A DNA stretch of 64,000 bases, from assembly GCF_017916255.1 (NCBI RefSeq), contig NZ_CP072827.1, forward strand, positions 2,914,001 through 2,978,000. Reading direction: 5' to 3'. Shown here piece after piece: positions 26,732 through 35,780 of this stretch. A program made the translations under genes and the position numbers. The DNA comes from Streptomyces mobaraensis NBRC 13819 = DSM 40847. Lineage in GTDB: Bacteria > Actinomycetota > Actinomycetes > Streptomycetales > Streptomycetaceae. The notes beneath the pieces are model-generated. The model was not told where the DNA came from, ran no database searches, and saw nothing but the letters and a program-made list of their open reading frames with translations. Position 1 is the first letter of the stretch. The number at the start of each line of letters is the position of its first letter.

Positions 26732-27703
26732 ATGCAGCGCATTGTGGTTCTGGCCGGCGGGATCGGGGGCGCCCGCTTCCTCCGCGGCCTGACATCAGCA
26801 GCCCCGGACGCGGACATCACCGTCATCGGCAACACCGGTGACGACATCCACCTCTTCGGCCTCAAGGTATGTCCCGACCTCGACACGGTGATGTACACGC
26901 TCGGCGGCGGCATCCATGAGGAGCAGGGGTGGGGCCGCGCCGACGAGAGCTTCGCCGTGAAGGAAGAACTGGCCGCCTACGGCGTCGGCCCCGAGTGGTT
27001 CGGGCTGGGCGACCGCGACTTCGCCACGCACATCGTCCGTACGCAGATGCTCGCCGCGGGCTACCCGCTCAGCGCCGTCACCGAGGCGCTGTGCGAGCGG
27101 TGGAAGCCGGGCGTCCGGCTGCTGCCGATGAGCGACGACCGCGTCGAGACGCACGTGATGATCGACGACCCGGACGGCGCCGAGGGCGCTCGCAAGGCCG
27201 TGCACTTCCAGGAGTACTGGGTGCGGCTGCGGGCCCAGGTGCCCGCACACGCGATCATCCCCGTCGGCGCGGAGCAGGCGAAGCCGGCGCCCGGTGTGCT
27301 GGAGGCGATCGGCGCGGCCGACGTCATCCTCTTCCCGCCGTCCAACCCGGTCGTCAGCGTCGGCACCATCCTCGCCGTGCCCGGGGTCCGGGAGGCCGTC
27401 GCCGCCGCCGGCGCGCCGGTCGTCGGACTCTCGCCGATCGTCGGCGACGCGCCGGTGCGCGGCATGGCCGACAAGGTGCTGGCGGCCGTCGGCGTCGAGT
27501 CCACGGCCTCGGCGGTCGCCCGGCACTACGGCCCCGACCTGATCGACGGCTGGCTGGTCGACACCGTCGACGCGGCGCGGACCGCCGAGGTGGAGGCCGC
27601 CGGCATCCGCTGCCGGGCCGTCCCGCTGATGATGACGGACGTCCCGGCCACCGCGCGGATGGCCGCCGAGGCCCTGGCCCTGGCCGAGGAGGTGCGCGCG
27701 TGA
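26732..27703 (+). CDS. fbiA: phosphoenolpyruvate/phospholactate transferase for F420
   Basis: 323 aa, CofD/FbiA. It transfers the activated three-carbon unit (lactyl- or enolpyruvyl-diphospho-5'-guanosine) to the deazaflavin Fo, giving (dehydro-)F420-0. Visible: the N-terminal [16 protein letters not shown], the [20 protein letters not shown] phosphate and nucleoside loop, the [10 protein letters not shown] stretch, and the [13 protein letters not shown] motif. Its TGA overlaps the GTG of fbiB (27700-27703), so the two are translationally coupled. F420 is used by redox enzymes in streptomycete secondary metabolism. The Fo synthase (fbiC) and the guanylyltransferase (fbiD) are not in this window. 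Confidence 0.97.
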   Translation: MQRIVVLAGGIGGARFLRGLTSAAPDADITVIGNTGDDIHLFGLKVCPDLDTVMYTLGGGIHEEQGWGRADESFAVKEELAAYGVGPEWFGLGDRDFATHIVRTQMLAAGYPLSAVTEALCERWKPGVRLLPMSDDRVETHVMIDDPDGAEGARKAVHFQEYWVRLRAQVPAHAIIPVGAEQAKPAPGVLEAIGAADVILFPPSNPVVSVGTILAVPGVREAVAAAGAPVVGLSPIVGDAPVRGMADKVLAAVGVESTASAVARHYGPDLIDGWLVDTVDAARTAEVEAAGIRCRAVPLMMTDVPATARMAAEALALAEEVRA

Positions 27704-29022
27704 CCGAAGCCCCCGCCTACCGGGTCTGGGCCCTGCCCGGCCTGCCGGAGGTCCGGCCCGGCGACGACCTGGTCAAACTCGTCGCCGCGGCGGCCACCGC
27801 CGAGGGAATGCCCGGGCTGGCCGACGGCGACGTCCTGCTCGTCACCTCGAAGATCGTCAGCAAGGCCGAGGGGCGCGTCGCCGAGGCGCCCGACCGCGAG
27901 GCGGCGATCGACGCCGAGACCGTCCGGCTGGTCGCCCGGCGCGGCATGCTGCGCATCGTCGAGAACCGGCTCGGCCTCGTCATGGCCGCCGCGGGCGTCG
28001 ACGCCTCCAACACCCCCGAGGGCACCATCCTGCTGCTGCCCGAGGATCCCGACGCCTCCGCCCGCGCGCTGCGCGCCGGGCTCCGGGACACACTCGGCGT
28101 GGACGTCGGCGTGATCGTCACCGACACCGCCGGGCGGCCCTGGCGCGCCGGCCTGACGGACATGGCGATCGGCGCGGCCGGGGTGCGCGTCCTGGACGAC
28201 CTGCGCGGTGGCACCGACGCGCACGGCAATCCGCTCACGGCCACCGTCGTCGCCACGGCCGACGAACTCGCCGCCGCCGGCGACCTGGTGAAGGGCAAGG
28301 CGGCCGGACTCCCGGTGGCGGTCGTCCGCGGCCTGCCGCACGTCGTGTCCGACGCCGGGGACGCGGCGGGCGCCCGGAAGCTGATCCGCTCGGGCCCGGA
28401 CGACATGTTCCGGCTGGGCACCTCCGAGGCCGTCCGGGAGGCGGTCCGACTGCGGCGCACCGTACGGGAGTTCACGGACGACCCGGTGGACCCGGGCGCG
28501 GTCCGCCGCGCGGTCGCCGCCGCCCTCACCGCTCCCGCGCCGCACCACACCACCCCCTGGCGCTTCGTCCTCCTGGAGTCCGAGGAGTCCCGGCTGCGGC
28601 TGCTCGACGCCATGCGCGACGCCTGGATCGCCGACCTGCGGGCCGACGGGCGCTCCGAGGAGAGCGTCGCCCGGCGGATCCGCCGCGGCGATCTGCTGCG
28701 CAACGCGCCGTATCTGGTGGTGCCGTGTCTGGTCATGGACGGCTCCCATGCGTATCCGGACGCGCGGCGGGCCGCGGCCGAGCGGGAGATGTTCGTCGTC
28801 GCCATGGGTGCCGGTGTGCAGAACTTCCTGGTGGCGCTGGCGGGTGAGCGGCTCGGGTCCGCGTGGGTGTCCTCCACGATGTTCTGCCGGGACGTCGTCC
28901 GGGACGTCCTGGACCTTCCGGACGACTGGGATCCGATGGGGGCGGTGGCGGTGGGGCGGCCGGCGGTGGTGCCTCGGGAGCGGCCGGAGCGGTTGGCTGA
29001 CGCGTATGTGACGGTGCGTTAG
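27700..29022 (+). CDS. fbiB: F420-0:gamma-glutamyl ligase fused to dehydro-F420-0 reductase
   Basis: 440 aa beginning at GTG 27700. The N-terminal CofE-like part (about 1-245) adds the polyglutamate tail to F420-0; the motifs [31 protein letters not shown] and [15 protein letters not shown] are visible. The C-terminal part (about 255-440) is a nitroreductase-like FMN domain ([17 protein letters not shown], then [10 protein letters not shown]) that reduces dehydro-F420-0 in actinobacteria. This two-domain fusion is the actinobacterial form; archaeal CofE lacks the C-terminal domain. A longer in-frame reading exists upstream inside fbiA but is a shadow. Confidence 0.96.
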   Translation: MTEAPAYRVWALPGLPEVRPGDDLVKLVAAAATAEGMPGLADGDVLLVTSKIVSKAEGRVAEAPDREAAIDAETVRLVARRGMLRIVENRLGLVMAAAGVDASNTPEGTILLLPEDPDASARALRAGLRDTLGVDVGVIVTDTAGRPWRAGLTDMAIGAAGVRVLDDLRGGTDAHGNPLTATVVATADELAAAGDLVKGKAAGLPVAVVRGLPHVVSDAGDAAGARKLIRSGPDDMFRLGTSEAVREAVRLRRTVREFTDDPVDPGAVRRAVAAALTAPAPHHTTPWRFVLLESEESRLRLLDAMRDAWIADLRADGRSEESVARRIRRGDLLRNAPYLVVPCLVMDGSHAYPDARRAAAEREMFVVAMGAGVQNFLVALAGERLGSAWVSSTMFCRDVVRDVLDLPDDWDPMGAVAVGRPAVVPRERPERLADAYVTVR

Positions 29023-29050
29023 CGCTGCGCTCGGCCCTTTCGCGCCCTTG

Positions 29051-29220
29051 CCCGGCCCGTCCGTCCGGCGTTCGAGGGCGACGCCCGCCCTCACCCGGCC
29101 CATCCGGCGTTCGAGGACAGCGCGCGCTCCCACCCAGCCCGTCCGGCGTTTGAGGACAGCGCGCGCAGCGTGCTGCGGGGGTGCGGGGGCTTGCCCCCGC
29201 GGAAACGGTGAAAGGGCGGG
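29051..29220 (-). repeat. intergenic repeat, copy 2 (inverted), with extra tandem ends
   Basis: Same element as at 11835, on the opposite strand. CAGCCCGTCCGGCGTTTGAG at 29135 is followed by the hairpin GCGGGGGCTTGCCCCCGC and ends GAAACGGTGAAAGGGCGGG at 29220. Two additional tail units (CCGGCGTTCGAGG) are stacked at 29063-29115. It forms an inverted pair with 29290-29387: 22-nt and 19-nt segments match perfectly. Confidence 0.85.
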
Positions 29221-29289
29221 GCTGGGGCTGCTCCCCCTGGCAGCGTCCGGGAGGGCGGGCCGGTGGATGGACCGGTGAGTGGGGGGATG

Positions 29290-29387
29290 ATGCCCCGGTC
29301 CCGCCCTTTCACCGTTTCTCGCAGGGGCTCCGCCCCTGCACCCCCGAGCGCGCCTGCGGCACGCGTCCTCAAACGCCGGACGGGCTG
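29290..29387 (+). repeat. intergenic repeat, copy 3
   Basis: Forward copy, from GCCCCGGTCCCGCCCTTTC to CAAACGCCGGACGGGCTG with central GGGGCTCCGCCCC. Together with copy 2 it can fold into a large hairpin between the convergent fbiB and AlkA-like genes. Confidence 0.85.
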
Positions 29388-29420
29388 GTGGGGCGGGCTG
29401 CCTCGTAGGGTGCGGCGGCG

Positions 29421-30335
29421 CTACAGGTGCCTGATGTCGTTCACCGAGAAGCGCGGCGCCCGGCGTTCCGGGCGGATGCCGGTGAGGAGGATGAGGCGGC
29501 AGGCGCGGTGGCGCTGGCCGGTGTAGGGGGCGAGGAGTTCGAGCATGCGCGCGTCGTCGGTGCCCCGGGCGCCGGTGAGCGCGTAGCCGATGGTCTTCGG
29601 CAGGTGCAGGTCCCCGACCGTCACCGCGTCCGGAGCGCCGTTGCTGCGCTGGAGGGTTTCCGCCGCCGTCCAGGGGCCGACGCCGGGGACGAGCCGGAGG
29701 CGGGCCGCGGCGCGTTCGGCGTCCATCGCCGCGGCCTCCTCCAGGCGGGCGGCGACACGGGCCGCCTGGACGACGGTCGCCGAGCGCTTGCCGTCGACAC
29801 CGGCCCGGTGCCACTCCCAGGAGGGCAGGAGGGCCCAGGCGCGGGCGTCGGGCATGACGCGCATGCGGCCGGCGGGCCCGTCGGCCGGGCCCGGCGCGGG
29901 CTCGCCGTGCCGCTGGAGGAGCAGCCGCCAGGCGCGGTACGCCTCGTCGCTGGTGACCTTCTGCTCCAGGATGGAGGGGATCAGCGACTCCAGCACCAGC
30001 CCGGTGCGGGCCAGCCGCAGGCCGGGGTGGCGGCGGTGCGCCTCGTGCAGGAGGCGGTGGCGCGGGGCGAACGCGGTGGGGTCGTCGTCCGCGCCCAGGA
30101 GCGCGGGGAGGGTGTCCAGGAGCCAGTCCGCGCCGGGGCCCCACGCCTCGGCGCGCACCTCGCCCGCGCGCGCGGCGATCCGGATCGTGCCCGGGCCCTC
30201 GGGGGTGCGGCTGGCGCGCCAGACGGCGCCGTCGGGGGCCACGCGATACGCGGGGTCGCCGGGGCCGCGCGCCAGGACGCCGAGGGTGCGTCCCAGGTCG
30301 AGGGGGCCCGGCGGGGCCCAGGTGCGGGTGGCCAT
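29421..30335 (-). CDS. DNA-3-methyladenine glycosylase family protein (AlkA-like)
   Basis: 304 aa. Predicted to cut alkylated bases from DNA by the helix-hairpin-helix glycosylase mechanism. The HhH is RLVPGVGPWTAAETLQR (near 215-231), and the catalytic Asp lies in DAVTVGDLHLPKTIG some 20 residues later, both as in AlkA. The region LESLIPSILEQKVTSDEAYRAW matches the conserved helix before it. The N-terminal 100 residues resemble the AlkA beta domain only weakly. No Ada-type domain is present. It lies just upstream of the next gene on the opposite side, with no operon partner. Confidence 0.85.
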   Translation of the reverse strand: MATRTWAPPGPLDLGRTLGVLARGPGDPAYRVAPDGAVWRASRTPEGPGTIRIAARAGEVRAEAWGPGADWLLDTLPALLGADDDPTAFAPRHRLLHEAHRRHPGLRLARTGLVLESLIPSILEQKVTSDEAYRAWRLLLQRHGEPAPGPADGPAGRMRVMPDARAWALLPSWEWHRAGVDGKRSATVVQAARVAARLEEAAAMDAERAAARLRLVPGVGPWTAAETLQRSNGAPDAVTVGDLHLPKTIGYALTGARGTDDARMLELLAPYTGQRHRACRLILLTGIRPERRAPRFSVNDIRHL

Positions 30336-30365
30336 CCGGCCAGGGTAACGCCGTCCGGGTGCGGC

Positions 30366-31472
30366 CTACTGGTCCGACGAGAAGCGCACGGCGCCGCGCG
30401 GGATGCGCGCGTCGCACCACACCCGGGCGCCCGTCCGGAACTCGTTGTCGGAGCCGATCTCCGCGTGGTCGCCGACGACCGCGCCGTCCAGGACCGTACG
30501 CGCCCCGACGCGCGCCCCCGCGCCCACGAGGGAGTCGCGGACGGAGGCACCGGCCTCGATGACGGCGCCGTCGAGGACCGTGCTGCCGTCGACCCGGGCG
30601 CCGGGTTCGACGCGGGCGCCGGCGCCGATCACCGTGCCGCCCATGAGCTTGGCGTCGGGGGCGACCTCGGCGGTGGGCAGGACCAGCCGCTCGCCGCAGC
30701 GGCCGGGGACCGCCGGGGAGGGGGCGCGGCCGAGGACGAGGTCGGCGGAGCCGCGGACGAACGCCTGCGGGGTGCCCAGGTCCAGCCAGTAGGTGGAGTC
30801 GACCATGCCGTGCAGGTGGGCGCCGTCGGCCAGCAGGCCGGGGAAGGTCTCGCGCTCGACGGAGACCGGGCGGCCGGCCGGGATGGTGTCGATCACGGAC
30901 CGGTTGAAGACGTAGGCGCCGGCGTTGATCTGGTCGGTGACGATCTCCTCGGGCGTCTGCGGCTTCTCCAGGAAGGCGGTGACGCGCCCGTCGGCGTCGG
31001 TGGGGACGAGCCCGTACGCCCTCGGGTCGGTCACCCGGGTGAGGTGGAGGGAGACGTCCGCGCCCGCCGTGCGGTGGGTGGAGATCAGGGCCTCGATGTC
31101 GAGGCCCGTGAGGATGTCGCCGTTGAAGATGAGGACGGGGTCGTCGGGACCCGAGTGCAGCCGGTGGGCGACATTGCGGATGGCGCCGCCGGTGCCCAGG
31201 GGCTCGACCTCGGTGACGTACTCCAGGTGCAGGCCGAGCGCCGAGCCGTCGCCGAAGTACGGCTCGAAGACCTCGGCCAGGTAGGAGGTGGCGAGCACGA
31301 TGTGCTCGATGCCCGCCGCCCGGGCCCGGGCCAGCTGGTGGGTGAGGAAGGGCACCCCCGCCGCCGGGACCATGGGTTTGGGCGTGTGCACGGTGAGCGG
31401 ACGCAGCCGGGTCCCCTTGCCGCCGACCAGGAGGATCGCTTCTCGTGGAGGCGGCTGATGCGGTTCAGTCAA
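30366..31472 (-). CDS. NDP-sugar pyrophosphorylase, probable mannose-1-phosphate guanylyltransferase
   Basis: 368 aa. It transfers a nucleotide to a sugar-1-phosphate. The nucleotide-binding signature is LLVGGKGTRLRPLTVHTPKP (residues 14-33), and the sugar-binding ATSYLAEVFEPYFGDGSALG, LGTGGAIRNVAH and NGDILTGLD motifs follow. The C-terminal third (about 260-368) has hexapeptide left-handed beta-helix repeats (VIGAGARVEPGARVDGSTV), placing it in the ManC/GmpP-like class. By neighbourhood it is the equivalent of M. tuberculosis Rv3264c (annotated mannose-1-phosphate guanylyltransferase), so GDP-mannose is the best guess. It acts after ManA and ManB. Confidence 0.9.
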   Translation of the reverse strand: MTEPHQPPPREAILLVGGKGTRLRPLTVHTPKPMVPAAGVPFLTHQLARARAAGIEHIVLATSYLAEVFEPYFGDGSALGLHLEYVTEVEPLGTGGAIRNVAHRLHSGPDDPVLIFNGDILTGLDIEALISTHRTAGADVSLHLTRVTDPRAYGLVPTDADGRVTAFLEKPQTPEEIVTDQINAGAYVFNRSVIDTIPAGRPVSVERETFPGLLADGAHLHGMVDSTYWLDLGTPQAFVRGSADLVLGRAPSPAVPGRCGERLVLPTAEVAPDAKLMGGTVIGAGARVEPGARVDGSTVLDGAVIEAGASVRDSLVGAGARVGARTVLDGAVVGDHAEIGSDNEFRTGARVWCDARIPRGAVRFSSDQ

Positions 31473-31590
31473 CGTGTTCGTCTCTGCTTCCTGGTGGGGC
31501 CGGGCCGTGAACGGCGGCCAGTGTATGCAGACCGCACCGGCCCGCCGGACGGTGCGCCTCCGAATACGGCGGTCAGCGGCGGTACGGCGG

Positions 31591-33288
31591 TCAGCGGCCC
31601 TGGAGCCGGGCCGCGGTGCTGCGGGCGGTGCCGAGCTTGGCGTAGAGGCGGTCGCCGGGGCACTCGGTGGAGTAGCCGTCGCGGTGACCGGAGATGACCT
31701 TGAGTTTGACCTTCGCCCCCTTCTTGAAGAGGTTCCCGCCGGCCGACACCAGGGTCGTGGTGCCGCGGGGGTTGGCGTTGTACAGGCCGAGCTTCCAGGC
31801 GGTGAGGGCGGCCACGGCGTTCACCGCGGCCTTGGCCGGGCTGGTGGTCCCATAGGTGCCGAGCACCGCGATCCCCATGCTGTTCGTGTTGAAACCGAGA
31901 GTATGGGCGCCCTTGACGGGCTTCGCCACCCCGCCTGCCCGGCCCTCGTAGACGGTGCCGCACTTGTCGATGAGGAAGTTGTAGCCGATGTCCCGCCAGC
32001 CGCTGCTGACGACGTGATAGCGGTAGATACCTCGGATGACGGAGGGGGACTGGGCGCAGGTGTACCCGTTGCCGGAGGCGGTGTGGTGCACGAAGGCCGC
32101 CTTCACCTTCTTGGTATAGACGAAGCCCCGTTCGCGCATCGACTCGTCGGCCCCCCAGCCGGCCCGGGTGACGATGCGGGGCCGCGGGCCGGCGTGTCCG
32201 GCGTAGACGGCGCCGGTGTCGGTGTCGTCGTCGGCGGCCGCGTCCGCGGGGCCGTTCTCGCCGTTCACACCGGCCTCGCTGGTCTCACCGGACTCGCCGC
32301 TCGTATCGGCGCTCGTGCCCGCGCTCGCACCCGTGCTCGCGTCCGACGCGTCACCGGGGTCCGTGCCCTCGGATCCCTGTCCCTCCGCCGCCGAGGCGTC
32401 CTCCTCCGCCCCGAACCGGTCGCCCGTACCGCCCGTGCCACCGGTGCCGTCCCGGCCGTCCCGGCCGTCCCGCGTAGTGGTGGAGGCGCTCACGCTCGCA
32501 CCCGGCGCGACCGCCGTGAGCGTCGCGACCTCCTCGGCGGTGGGCCGGTGGGTGGCGGCGGGGATCTCGTGGGCGCCCAGCGGGGCGAGCGGGGCGTTGG
32601 CCGCGGAGGTGGCGCGTTCCTCGTCGTCGGGGGCGGGCGCCGCCGCGCGGGAGCGCTGCCGGGCGGCGGGCGCCGAGCCGGGGTCGACGAGTTCGGCGCG
32701 CAGTCCGCGCGGCAGCGTGGCGGAGCCCGCCGGGCGCCCGGCGGCGGCCCCCGGCCGGACCCGCACCTCGATGGCGTCCGAGGCCCCGACCCACAGCGGC
32801 GCCGTGGCCCCGCGCAGGCCGGAGCGGGCCTCGGAGCCGTCCGCGTCGGGCCGGTCGTGGTCCTGGACCTGGACGTCCTGCCACCCGGACCAGGTCCGCG
32901 CGCCCACGGCCCGGGTACGGACCTGGGCCCGGCCGCGGAGTTCGGCCCCCGCGTCGTCCCAGACGATGCCGACCATGGAGAACGGTTTCACCCGCTGGGG
33001 CCGCAGGCCCCGGATGCCGGTCCCGGCCGACTCCGCCTGGGCCCTGCCGGGCGTGGCGGCCCCGCCGCCTTCCGCGGTCGGCAGCGGGACGAGGGGCAGC
33101 GAGTACGTCGCGCCGGGGATCTTCGCCGGGACGGCGGCGGGGGCCCGCACCGGCGCCGCGCCGGGGGCCTTCGGCGGGGCGGCGGCCGGGCGGGCGGGCG
33201 CGGAGACCGCACCGGGCGCGCCGAGGACGGGGAGGGTCAAGGTGGCGGCACAGGCGGTGACCGCCGAGGTGACGAGGAATCCACGCAT
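31591..33288 (-). CDS. secreted peptidoglycan-recognition protein / N-acetylmuramoyl-L-alanine amidase
   Basis: 565 aa from the ATG at 33288 (MRGFLVTSAVTACAAT), which begins a Sec signal peptide with AxA-type processing near residue 30. The middle (about 250-380) is a low-complexity Gly, Asp, Ser and Thr linker that includes GTGGTGGTG and GRDGRDG stretches. The C-terminal amidase_2/PGRP domain (about 395-560) has FVHHTASGNGY, IYRYHVVSSGWRDIGYNFL and ISGHRDGYSTECPGDRLY, with the zinc-ligand His, Tyr and Cys positions expected for an active T7-lysozyme-type amidase. Substrate: the amide between MurNAc and L-Ala. An in-frame extension up to 33336 exists. It is divergent from the TIGR03089 gene. 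Confidence 0.93.
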   Translation of the reverse strand: MRGFLVTSAVTACAATLTLPVLGAPGAVSAPARPAAAPPKAPGAAPVRAPAAVPAKIPGATYSLPLVPLPTAEGGGAATPGRAQAESAGTGIRGLRPQRVKPFSMVGIVWDDAGAELRGRAQVRTRAVGARTWSGWQDVQVQDHDRPDADGSEARSGLRGATAPLWVGASDAIEVRVRPGAAAGRPAGSATLPRGLRAELVDPGSAPAARQRSRAAAPAPDDEERATSAANAPLAPLGAHEIPAATHRPTAEEVATLTAVAPGASVSASTTTRDGRDGRDGTGGTGGTGDRFGAEEDASAAEGQGSEGTDPGDASDASTGASAGTSADTSGESGETSEAGVNGENGPADAAADDDTDTGAVYAGHAGPRPRIVTRAGWGADESMRERGFVYTKKVKAAFVHHTASGNGYTCAQSPSVIRGIYRYHVVSSGWRDIGYNFLIDKCGTVYEGRAGGVAKPVKGAHTLGFNTNSMGIAVLGTYGTTSPAKAAVNAVAALTAWKLGLYNANPRGTTTLVSAGGNLFKKGAKVKLKVISGHRDGYSTECPGDRLYAKLGTARSTAARLQGR

Positions 33289-33319
33289 GACACAGATCCT
33301 GCTCATATCCGGACAAACA

Positions 33320-33338
33320 TGTCCATTCCTGTCCATTC
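33320..33338. promoter_or_regulatory. TGTCCATTC direct repeat between divergent genes
   Basis: TGTCCATTC occurs at 33320-33328 and again at 33330-33338, next to a GGACA-AACA-TGTCC inverted repeat at 33311-33324. It is placed between the start codons of the amidase and TIGR03089 genes. No known regulator motif assigned. Confidence 0.35.
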
Positions 33339-33427
33339 ATTCCGTGACGGCCTGTCGGCCCACGACGGCCCGCGCACCGCGCCCGTCCGACTGACCGTCA
33401 CGCCCCGCCCGGCGTACCCTTCCGGGG

Positions 33428-34180
33428 ATGAACGCCACCGACCGCACCCCCGCCGACCTGCTGCGTTCCGCTCTCGCCGCGGACCCGACGCGCCCGCTCG
33501 TGACCTTCTACGACGACGCCACCGGCGAACGCGTGGAACTGTCCGTGGCCACCTTCGCCAATTGGGTGGCCAAGACCGCCAATCTGCTCCAGGGCGAGCT
33601 CGCCGCCGAGCCCGGCGACCGCCTCGCGCTCCTCCTCCCCGCCCACTGGCAGACCGCCGTCTGGCTGGTCGCCTGCTCCTCCGTCGGGGTGGTGGCCGAG
33701 GTGGGCGGCGACCCGGCCTCGGCCGACCTCGTGGTGAGCGGCCCGGACCGGCTGGAGGAGGCGCGCGCCTGCTCCGGGGAGCGCGTGGCACTCGCCCTCC
33801 GCCCACTGGGCGGCCGCTTCCCACAGCCGCCGCAGGGCTTCCTCGATTACGCCGTCGAGGTCCCCGGCCAGGGCGACCGCTTCGCCCCGTACGCCCCGGT
33901 GGACCCTCATGCCCCGGCGCTCGTCGTGGACGGGCGGGAGCTGACGGGTGCGCAGGTGGTCGAACGGGCGCGCGAGGACGCGGCGGGGCGCGGGCTGGAG
34001 CCCGGCGCGCGGCTGCTCTCCGGGCTGCCGTACGACACCTGGGACGGCCTCGCCGCCGGCCTCTACGCCCCACTGGCCGCGGGCGCCTCGGTGGTGCTCT
34101 GCCGTCACCTCGGTGAACTCTCCGAGGAGGCCCTGACGCAGCGCCGGGCGAGCGAACGCGTCACCGTGACGGCCCTCTGA
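33428..34180 (+). CDS. TIGR03089 family protein
   Basis: 250 aa, ATG at 33428. It resembles the N-terminal half of an AMP-binding (ANL) enzyme: VTFYDDATGERVELSVATFANWVAKTANLL and LLLPAHWQTAVWLVACSSVG are typical acyl-CoA synthetase N-domain stretches. It stops before the phosphate-binding loop and adenylate motifs, so it is unlikely to be a functional ligase; this truncated form defines TIGR03089. In M. tuberculosis the homologue (Rv3268) sits next to an LCP gene, as here (LCP gene starts 89 nt later). Function unknown. Confidence 0.9.
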   Translation: MNATDRTPADLLRSALAADPTRPLVTFYDDATGERVELSVATFANWVAKTANLLQGELAAEPGDRLALLLPAHWQTAVWLVACSSVGVVAEVGGDPASADLVVSGPDRLEEARACSGERVALALRPLGGRFPQPPQGFLDYAVEVPGQGDRFAPYAPVDPHAPALVVDGRELTGAQVVERAREDAAGRGLEPGARLLSGLPYDTWDGLAAGLYAPLAAGASVVLCRHLGELSEEALTQRRASERVTVTAL

Positions 34181-34269
34181 CGGCCCTCTGGCGCTGCCGG
34201 GCCGCGACTCCGGGGCGATGATCGACGGGTAGGCACCCCGAGACCCGCTCCGGAGGGAGTCGCGCACCC

Positions 34270-35532
34270 GTGGCCCACAGCTCAGGCGCACCTCTCCGGC
34301 CGTCCGGTCCGTCCGATCCCGGCGCGGACGGCGGTTCCCGCACGCCGCGGCGGCGCCGTTGGGTGCGCCGGCTGCTGCTGGGGCTGGTGGTGCTGCTGGT
34401 GGCGATGACGGTGCTGACCTGGGTGCTCTACGAGCGCCTCGACGGCAACATCACCACGGACACCCGCACGGCGGACGAGCTGGCGCAGTACGAGCGGGAG
34501 CGCCCCACCGCCCTGGTCTCGGGCGCCCAGAACATCCTGATCATCGGCTCCGACACCCGTGGCGGCGCCGAGAACGGCAAGTACGGCACGGACAGCGGCA
34601 CCCAGCGCTCGGACACCACGATCCTGCTGCACCTCGCCGCCGACCGGAGGAGCGCGACGGCCGTCAGCATGCCGCGCGATCTGATGGCGAAGATCCCGAG
34701 TTGCCGTAAACCGGACGGAAGTTACACCAACGAGCATTTCGCCCAGTTCAACTGGGCCTTCGAGGACGCCGGGGCCGCCTGCACCATCCGCACCCTGGAG
34801 AACATCACCCACGTCCGCGTCGACCACCACATCATCGTGGACTTCGCCAGCTTCAAACGGCTGGTGGACGCGGTCGACGGGGTCGAGGTCTGTCTGAAGA
34901 AGCCGATGGACGACCCCGACGCCCGGCTGAAGCTGCCCGCCGGCCGGCAGGTGCTGCACGGCGAGGCGGCCCTCGGCTACGTCCGCGCCCGGCACAGCCT
35001 CGGCGACGGCAGCGACACCGAACGCATGGGGCGTCAGCAGGCGTTCCTGGGGGCCCTGTTCCAGGAGATGCGCAGCGACGGGGTGCTCCTCAACCCCACC
35101 CGCCTCTACCCCGTGCTCGACGCGGCGACGAAGTCCCTCACCACGGACGCCGGGCTGGACTCGCTCCGCAAGATGTACGACCTGGTGCGCACGGTACGCA
35201 ACATCCCCGCCGAGCACGTCCAGTTCCTGACCGTGCCGCGCCGCCCGTACCAGTACAACGCCGACCGCGACGAGTTGGTGCAGCCGGACGCGGACCGGCT
35301 CTTCGAGCTGCTGCGGTACGACCGGCCGGTGCCCGTCACCGCCCATGTCCGCCCGGCCGACGGCAAGAACGCCGACGGCGGGAGCGCCGCCGGCAGACGC
35401 CCCGCGCCGCCCCGCGAACCGGACCCCACCGAGGCCCCCGCGGAGGTCCCTCCCACCGGTTCCGCGAGCCCGTCGCCCACCGCTCCCCCCACCTACGAGG
35501 GCACCACGGCCGCCCGCGGCATCTGCGGTTGA
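34270..35532 (+). CDS. LCP family protein (1 of 5)
   Basis: 420 aa with GTG at 34270 behind GGAGGGAG. The N-terminus is cytoplasmic and basic, with one transmembrane helix at about 37-60 (RLLLGLVVLLVAMTVLTW), and the LytR-CpsA-Psr domain lies outside at about 90-300. LCP proteins transfer lipid-linked glycans to peptidoglycan muramic acid. Conserved points are IIGSDTRGGAE, the Asp of QRSDTTILL, SMPRDLMAKIP, and GYVRARHSLGDGSDTERM. The usual KLN(x)AY motif is replaced by AQFNWAF. It has no LytR_C domain, a Pro-rich tail, and ends RGICG with a Cys two residues from the end. Cys residues at IPSC and AACTIRTLE match copies 2 and 3. Confidence 0.93.
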   Translation: MAHSSGAPLRPSGPSDPGADGGSRTPRRRRWVRRLLLGLVVLLVAMTVLTWVLYERLDGNITTDTRTADELAQYERERPTALVSGAQNILIIGSDTRGGAENGKYGTDSGTQRSDTTILLHLAADRRSATAVSMPRDLMAKIPSCRKPDGSYTNEHFAQFNWAFEDAGAACTIRTLENITHVRVDHHIIVDFASFKRLVDAVDGVEVCLKKPMDDPDARLKLPAGRQVLHGEAALGYVRARHSLGDGSDTERMGRQQAFLGALFQEMRSDGVLLNPTRLYPVLDAATKSLTTDAGLDSLRKMYDLVRTVRNIPAEHVQFLTVPRRPYQYNADRDELVQPDADRLFELLRYDRPVPVTAHVRPADGKNADGGSAAGRRPAPPREPDPTEAPAEVPPTGSASPSPTAPPTYEGTTAARGICG

Positions 35533-35780
35533 CGGCACCGGGGGTACGATCGGACTTTTCGCCCCGGCGAAAGCGTCGGGGCGGCACTCCGGCGAAGAGA
35601 TGGGGCGGATTGCCCAGTTGTAGGGGTGCGTGATTTGTCACTGACGTCGCTAGCCGCTGAACTGGGCGGATAGTGTGAGCGGTCCGGTGCGCACGGCCGG
35701 TGATCGCGCACTGCAAGACGACATGACCGAGCGCCTCGGGGGTAGGCGCCGCGTGGCACCGACGGAGGACTCAAGCGACC

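Noticed and set aside
32216..33394. 392-codon plus-strand frame opposite the amidase
   Set aside because: Ser/Ala/Arg-rich mirror of the low-complexity linker; the minus-strand gene has a signal peptide and amidase domain.
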